A stretch of DNA of 22,217 bases from Methylococcaceae bacterium. GTDB lineage: Bacteria > Pseudomonadota > Gammaproteobacteria > Methylococcales > Methylomonadaceae. Shown one piece after another: positions 18,086-22,217 of the stretch. Made by a program: the position numbers and the translations under genes. Each line of letters opens with the position of its first letter. The first letter of the stretch is position 1. Where the stretch lies: NCBI GenBank assembly GCA_947505055.1, contig CANNLO010000038.1, positions 1 through 22,217 on the forward strand. Direction: 5' to 3'. Under the pieces are notes generated by a model. It was not told the DNA's origin, made no database searches, and was given only the letters and a program-made list of their open reading frames with translations.

Positions 18086-18810
18086 GTGGACATCCCGTAT
18101 ACCATAACGAAAATCGTCGACATCAAAGACGCCAAAACGATTAACCCAAAGCCATCAGCCAGCGGGTGACGCCCTTTTATTGAAGTAGCCAGACCAACGC
18201 CTATTACAGTCAGTAAAGGAGCTGTAATACTCGATGTGGCGACCACTCCTGAATCATAAGCAATCCCTATAATTTCGACAGGCACAAATGGCGTCATGGT
18301 AGCAATACACAAATAAGCCAACAAAACAGGATAGTACACCGGCCACCCCTTGATAATCCTCAACACTCCAACTACGATTGCAAGCCCGATTGACAAGGCG
18401 ACAGTGAGCCGAAGTCCCAGCGCATAGCTAGTCTTGGCTGCATCGGTTTGCTCTATCAGCTTGCTCTTACCTACAATATTTGCAGCTTTCTCAACGACCG
18501 ATATGAGTCCTGGCTCAGCAACAGCGGCGCCGAATCCAAGACAAAAAGCAAAAGTCAATAACCAAAACAAGCTGCCTTTTCGTGCAAAGGCATAAGCCAA
18601 AGACTCACCAATCGGAAACAAACTTTGTTCCAACCCTTGAATAAAAAAAGTAAGTCCAAGAATCACAAATATTGTCCCGCTTATAACGCTGCCTATGTTT
18701 GGGATAGGCTGACGAACAATTAAAATCTGAAATATCAAAACAACCACAAATATAGGCGCCAAGTCCATAAAGCTGCCCATCAGTTGTTTAAGAAACGGAT
18801 TTTTTAACAT
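18082..18810 (-). CDS. DUF1538 membrane protein, first copy
   Basis: A 242-residue membrane protein and first gene of the four-gene operon. It carries the same ordered blocks as its downstream paralogue: 'FQILIVRQP' near residue 27, 'GLEQSLFPIG' at 59-68, 'LGFGAAVAEPGL' at 91-102, 'GLRLTVALS' at 132-140, 'IIGIAYDSG' at 180-188 and 'GRHPLADGFGL' at 213-223. The 'AEPGL' and 'YDSG' elements are the most conserved between the two copies. Many DUF1538 proteins carry two copies in one chain, so the two genes probably form the two halves of one heterodimeric transporter. The upstream Shine-Dalgarno is weak. The promoter should lie in 18811-18971, where nothing definite was seen. Confidence 0.88.
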   Translation of the reverse strand: MLKNPFLKQLMGSFMDLAPIFVVVLIFQILIVRQPIPNIGSVISGTIFVILGLTFFIQGLEQSLFPIGESLAYAFARKGSLFWLLTFAFCLGFGAAVAEPGLISVVEKAANIVGKSKLIEQTDAAKTSYALGLRLTVALSIGLAIVVGVLRIIKGWPVYYPVLLAYLCIATMTPFVPVEIIGIAYDSGVVATSSITAPLLTVIGVGLATSIKGRHPLADGFGLIVLASLMSTIFVMVYGMST

Positions 18811-18971
18811 TCAAAGGTGTTCCGGTGGTCATACAAGAATTATGATTATCGCTGTAAATTCAGCAAGGCAACAGATATTTAATACTACAACAACTCATTA
18901 GCTGACAATCTTGCCTTTGGCCTTTTAAGTCAACAACTCGTTTGGTTTTAAGCATTAGTAAATCCAATGGG

Positions 18972-20321
18972 TCACTTCCCATTTTTCCCCAGCCGTTTAT
19001 GTTGATTTTTTATCATTGCATGCAACCGCTGCAACAGACTTTCACAAACTCGCATCATTTGTGGCGCCTGGCTTTTAGCCTCTTGTAACACCCGAACTGT
19101 TAACTTAAATAATTTAACACTCAGATCATAGCCTGAGGCTTGCAACCTCAAAAATAAAGGCTTTAGCTCTGCAAAATCAACCTCGCGATCCTTTACCTTA
19201 CCACGCCGATATAGCCAACGTAATAAGCCGGTAACATAGAGAAAAAACAACCCGATGCCGGCAAAAAACCAAAGTAACCGTCCAGTGCTGCCAACTACCT
19301 CACCGGTATGCACCGGCCAGATCCAGGCTGTAAAGTTTTCACCTTGCGTAAAGCCTGTAGGGTTGCGGACTTCCCTGATCTGACCACTCCAGCGATCAAC
19401 CCACACGGTGGTGTAAGGATGTCGCTGATTGATTTCACTACTTTGGCGCAAATTAATCCGATAAATGCCGCTATCGCCAGCCGGCGTGGTCACCCGCCTG
19501 AGTTCGGCGCGGGGAAACGGTCCCCTAGCGACAAATTCAGCAGACTCCAAACCGACAGGATGATTATTGGGCGTTGCAGTACTGATTATAGTGCGCCCGG
19601 TTTCACCATGTTCCATCCCTGAAGAACCGACTAATTTTTCCAATACTGAGGGATAACTTAGATTAAAACCAGTAAACGCCAGCAACAGTAAAATGGGTGC
19701 GGCAAGCAGCCCAATCAGCCGATGTAAATCGAAAACCAACCGGATCATGCCGAGATTATGATGAATTGCAAGCGCCGCCCAAATACCTCTCCAGCCCGGC
19801 CACCACAAATAAATGCCTGAGCCGATTGATAACATCAGCAGCAGACTCAAAACACCGACGGCATTCCAGCCAAAGCGATCGAAATGAAGCTGGGTATGCA
19901 TATCCAGCAACCAAGTGGTCAGTGTCTGCCCCCAGAATCGACTCGCAACAACCTCGGCTGTATAAGGATTGACCGACACCATTAAGGGCGCGTAGAGCTC
20001 AAAGAATGTTTCTCGTGGTTTATCGAACAAAGCGGTAATCATGCCGTTTGGCGAGCGAGGCATTTCAAGCGTCCAGGAACCATGGCGGTTGGGATGAGCG
20101 GACTGAACAGCCGTCATTATTTTATCCAGCGACTGACGCTTGCCTGATGGCTGTTCGATGAACAACTGCGGATTTAAAAGTGTATCCAATTCTTCGCGAT
20201 AAACGCTAATACTGCCAGTCAGTCCCATCAAGGCAAAAAAGAAACCGGCGCTTAATGCAATATAAACATGAAGCTTAAGCCAAATTGCCCGACTGTAAAG
20301 AAGTTGAAATGGAAATTGCAT
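18972..20321 (-). CDS. PepSY-associated transmembrane protein, probably iron-related
   Basis: A 449-residue inner-membrane protein of the PepSY_TM/PiuB family with four helices: residues about 15-40, 150-175, 195-220 and 350-375. Conserved histidines in or near the helices ('KLHVYIAL', 'MHTQLHF', 'DLHRLIG', 'WPVHTGE') resemble haem- or flavin-coordinating positions, and family members act as reductases releasing iron from siderophores or are encoded beside TonB receptors. Two long periplasmic parts separate the helices. After the last helix comes a basic cytoplasmic tail of about 75 residues without a recognised domain. A Fur-box-like site lies 15 bases before the ATG. No receptor gene is adjacent. 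Confidence 0.88.
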   Translation of the reverse strand: MQFPFQLLYSRAIWLKLHVYIALSAGFFFALMGLTGSISVYREELDTLLNPQLFIEQPSGKRQSLDKIMTAVQSAHPNRHGSWTLEMPRSPNGMITALFDKPRETFFELYAPLMVSVNPYTAEVVASRFWGQTLTTWLLDMHTQLHFDRFGWNAVGVLSLLLMLSIGSGIYLWWPGWRGIWAALAIHHNLGMIRLVFDLHRLIGLLAAPILLLLAFTGFNLSYPSVLEKLVGSSGMEHGETGRTIISTATPNNHPVGLESAEFVARGPFPRAELRRVTTPAGDSGIYRINLRQSSEINQRHPYTTVWVDRWSGQIREVRNPTGFTQGENFTAWIWPVHTGEVVGSTGRLLWFFAGIGLFFLYVTGLLRWLYRRGKVKDREVDFAELKPLFLRLQASGYDLSVKLFKLTVRVLQEAKSQAPQMMRVCESLLQRLHAMIKNQHKRLGKNGK

Positions 20322-20335
20322 AGGGCGTTGTTCAT

Positions 20336-20354
20336 GATAAAAACAATCATTATC
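20336..20354 (-). promoter_or_regulatory. Fur-box-like operator
   Basis: On the minus strand GATAATGATTGTTTTTATC matches the 19-base Fur consensus GATAATGATAATCATTATC at 15 of 19 positions, with both outer arms intact. It lies directly upstream of the PepSY-type gene, where Fur would block transcription under iron sufficiency. Confidence 0.6.
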
Positions 20355-20424
20355 CCATACGCGTTAACTGTGATGTGTATTTTGTAAAATCAGTCGACCC
20401 ATTTTGATAAGCGATTGAGTCAAC

Positions 20425-20465
20425 AAAATAAAAAACCAATGATTCCTCCCCGAGGATCATTGGTT
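20425..20465 (-). terminator. Intrinsic terminator of the comEA-like gene
   Basis: AACCAATGAT (20434-20443) pairs fully with ATCATTGGTT (20456-20465), with three more inner pairs after a one-base bulge. On the minus-strand transcript the hairpin is followed by a U-rich run (20433-20425). It begins about 35 bases after the comEA-like stop codon. Confidence 0.85.
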
Positions 20466-20500
20466 ATGAGAAATGTCTACTATAGACTTGGTTTTTTTAA

Positions 20501-20839
20501 CTATTTTTTATCTGCCTTTGGTTCGCTTGGAACAGGCGTAGCGGCAGAAGGCACAGCATCAACTTTGGGTTCTGCGGTTGCTTCATCACTTAATAACACA
20601 TCATTCTTGATACTTTCTAAAGTCTTTTTACCAATACCACTTACATTTTCAAGCTCTTCCACTGTTTTGAATGGCCCTTTTTCTGTTCTGTATTTAACAA
20701 TAGCTTCAGCCTTTTTCAGTCCAATACCTTTCAAGGATTCCCCTATGGTTTTTGCATCAGCAGTATTAATGTTTACAGGTTTAGCCATAACATTAAATGA
20801 GCAAAAGGTGATAAATAACACTACTAATAATTTTTTCAT
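20501..20839 (-). CDS. ComEA-like exported helix-hairpin-helix protein
   Basis: A 112-residue exported protein: the signal peptide runs to 'VMA' (residue 19), then 'VNINTADAKTIGESLKGIGLKKAEAIV' and 'ENVSGIGKKTLESI' form the paired helix-hairpin-helix motifs of ComEA, which bind double-stranded DNA in the periplasm during natural transformation. The final 28 residues are a low-complexity Ala/Pro/Glu/Lys tail. AAAGGA nine bases before the ATG at 20839 fixes the start, and the longer open frame to 20998 is not coding. It is a short stand-alone gene with no other competence gene nearby, so a role in DNA uptake is plausible but unproven. Confidence 0.88.
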   Translation of the reverse strand: MKKLLVVLFITFCSFNVMAKPVNINTADAKTIGESLKGIGLKKAEAIVKYRTEKGPFKTVEELENVSGIGKKTLESIKNDVLLSDEATAEPKVDAVPSAATPVPSEPKADKK

Positions 20840-21173
20840 ATTGATTTTTCCTTTGATAAAAAATATGCGACCTATGATTTGTCTGACAATATTCTGACAA
20901 CCACTTACCACTCCGATTAATCCAGTCCAGTTGACTTGGTTATGAGATAACCAAGTCAACAAGAATTTATATAATAATTTAATTATATTAATTTTCAATA
21001 AGTTAAAATACGTAGTTAATTACACATACACTGTAAGCCGCGATCTTTTTTAACCCGCGGTAACTTCATAATCAAAGCACTTAAGATATCAAGATGGGCA
21101 ATGATAGCTTGTTAGATTTACCGGCATTGACCTATCATAACCATCAAGCTTACAACTAATTGACTCTCGTTTG
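20840..21173. other. 334-base divergent intergenic region between comEA-like gene and relA
   Basis: Holds the promoters of both genes. It contains a perfect 14-base inverted repeat (listed separately) and an AT-rich tract from 20961 to about 21030, and CCGCG/CGCGG (about 21039-21060) with a 13-base spacer. No gene of normal size was found. Confidence 0.5.
20930..20960. repeat. Perfect 14-base inverted repeat with 3-base loop
   Basis: GTTGACTTGGTTAT (20930-20943) is followed by GAG and its exact complement (20947-20960). It lies about 90 bases upstream of the comEA-like start. No T-run follows on either strand, so it is not a standard terminator; a large operator, an RNA hairpin in a leader, or a remnant of a mobile repeat are possible. 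Confidence 0.7.
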
Positions 21174-22217
21174 ATGCAAAAAAATACTGATCCCAATAAA
21201 CAGCTTTTTAGCGGATTTTCTGTCCCCGACACCGAGCAAATAAATCGGGCGCTGGCAATAGTTGCACAAATACCTGAAGACCCTCATTATTTTCGTCCAA
21301 AAGGTGTTGAGGTAGCTGCTATTTTGATGGATTTAAATATTGATTTAAAAACCATTCTCGCCGCGATTTTAAGCGATCCCCGTTTAACCGCTCTTGATCC
21401 GCAACTTAACATTAAGGCAGAGTTTGGCAGCAAGGTTGCAGAACTAGTTAAAGACGTTATATGGTTAAATAAACTATCCGTTTATTCTCTGGAAATGACT
21501 AATCAACCCAGTCAAACGGAAATTTTGCGCCGAATGTTGTTGTCCATGACCCAGGATGTTCGTGCTGTATTGATAAAACTGGCTTACCGGGTTCAGCGCC
21601 TTAAAGTTTTACCCAGAGACTCCTATGAGCTCAGACGTTTTATTGCCCAAGAAACATTAGACATCTATGCGCCGATTGCCAATCGAATGGGCATTCATCA
21701 GTTAAAATGGGAACTTGAGGACATGGCTTTCCGCTATCTCAAGCCTCAATCCTATCGCCGTATTGCAAAGTCTTTATCCGATAACCGGGTTGCAAGGGAA
21801 AACTGTGTCAATAACTTTATTAGCCTGCTAAAGAAAAAACTCGGTGACGAAGGCATTGCTTCTGACATTTACGGTCGGCCCAAACATATTTACAGCATCT
21901 GGAAAAAGATGCAGCGCAAGCAACTAGACATAGACGAGCTTTTTGACCTGTTGGCGGTGCGGGTTATTGTTGATAATCTGACTAGTTGTTACGCCACTTT
22001 AGGTATTGTCCATAGCATTTGGCAAACCATTCCCAAGGAATTTGATGACTATATTGCCAATCCTAAAGAAAATGGCTACCAATCTTTACATACCGTGATT
22101 ATTGACCAGGAAGGCAACCGAATCGAAGTACAAATCCGTACCCGGCAAATGCACGATTTTGCCGAGCTAGGTGTTGCCGCACACTGGTCTTACAAAGAAG
22201 GAGGCAAACACGACACA
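21174..22217 (+). CDS. relA: GTP pyrophosphokinase RelA (cut by right edge)
   Basis: Ribosome-associated (p)ppGpp synthetase of the stringent response. The first 348 codons are present and open to the edge, about half of a normal RelA. The N-terminal hydrolase domain is degenerate: the metal-binding His and the His-Asp pair are replaced ('FRPKGVEVAAIL', 'ILSDP'), as in E. coli RelA. The synthetase domain is intact with 'YGRPKHIYSIWKKM', 'KEFDDYIANPKENGYQSLHT' and 'RTRQMHDFAELGVAAHW'. The EFDD signature (289-292) marks the synthetase-only RelA class rather than bifunctional SpoT/Rel. The TGS, ACT and other C-terminal domains lie outside the window. The start lacks a strong Shine-Dalgarno; TTG at 21171 directly precedes the ATG. 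Confidence 0.96.
   Translation, partial: MQKNTDPNKQLFSGFSVPDTEQINRALAIVAQIPEDPHYFRPKGVEVAAILMDLNIDLKTILAAILSDPRLTALDPQLNIKAEFGSKVAELVKDVIWLNKLSVYSLEMTNQPSQTEILRRMLLSMTQDVRAVLIKLAYRVQRLKVLPRDSYELRRFIAQETLDIYAPIANRMGIHQLKWELEDMAFRYLKPQSYRRIAKSLSDNRVARENCVNNFISLLKKKLGDEGIASDIYGRPKHIYSIWKKMQRKQLDIDELFDLLAVRVIVDNLTSCYATLGIVHSIWQTIPKEFDDYIANPKENGYQSLHTVIIDQEGNRIEVQIRTRQMHDFAELGVAAHWSYKEGGKHDT

Noticed and set aside
20415..20897. 160-codon plus-strand open frame antisense to the comEA-like gene
   Set aside because: It mirrors the coding strand of a clear ComEA-like gene and includes that gene's terminator hairpin; its translation resembles no family I know.
20840..20998. N-terminal extension of the comEA-like protein
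   Set aside because: It would place the signal peptide internally and span the 14-base inverted repeat; the ATG at 20839 has a good Shine-Dalgarno.
21094..21159. 21-codon ORF just before relA, possible leader peptide
   Set aside because: No clear Shine-Dalgarno, no run of regulatory codons, and no attenuator hairpin with a T-run between it and relA.

Overview
The window reads as chromosomal, housekeeping-rich DNA from a gammaproteobacterium. Support comes from the AmpD amidase, the ribF-ileS-lspA cluster, rluD-pgeF divergent from bamD, priA, and a RelA-type (synthetase-only) ppGpp enzyme. The moderate AT content and the eukaryote-like phosphoglucomutase would fit a Methylococcales methanotroph, but that placement is inference; no methanotrophy gene is present. 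I saw no rRNA, tRNA, CRISPR array, insertion sequence or phage gene.

Layout. Positions 1-852 (minus) hold the N-terminal part of a DUF1631-like protein cut by the window edge. ampD (plus) diverges from it. A minus-strand operon ribF-ileS-lspA follows with overlapping genes. Next comes an envelope pair: an L,D-transpeptidase and a small alanine-rich lipoprotein ending in lysine, closed by a strong terminator. pgm runs on the plus strand. A short gene-poor stretch carries a possible small broken ORF. Then rluD-pgeF-ZIP transporter form a tight minus operon, bamD diverges from it, and priA converges on bamD. The priA upstream region carries three DnaA-box-like 9-mers.

The right half holds a minus-strand run: two paralogous DUF1538 membrane proteins, a PII-like protein and a two-CBS protein, packed with 4-base overlaps, followed by dsbB and an exported methyltransferase. 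Upstream lie a PepSY-type membrane protein with a Fur-box-like site and a ComEA-like exported DNA-binding protein. Divergent from comEA is relA, cut by the right edge.

The best candidate for an undescribed system is the DUF1538-DUF1538-PII-CBS operon (16540-18810). Two homologous membrane halves are co-translated with two small predicted ligand-sensing proteins, which suggests a nucleotide-gated membrane transporter of unknown substrate. The PII-like protein lacks the canonical T-loop tyrosine and the ATP/2-oxoglutarate-contacting residues, so it probably senses something else or signals differently.
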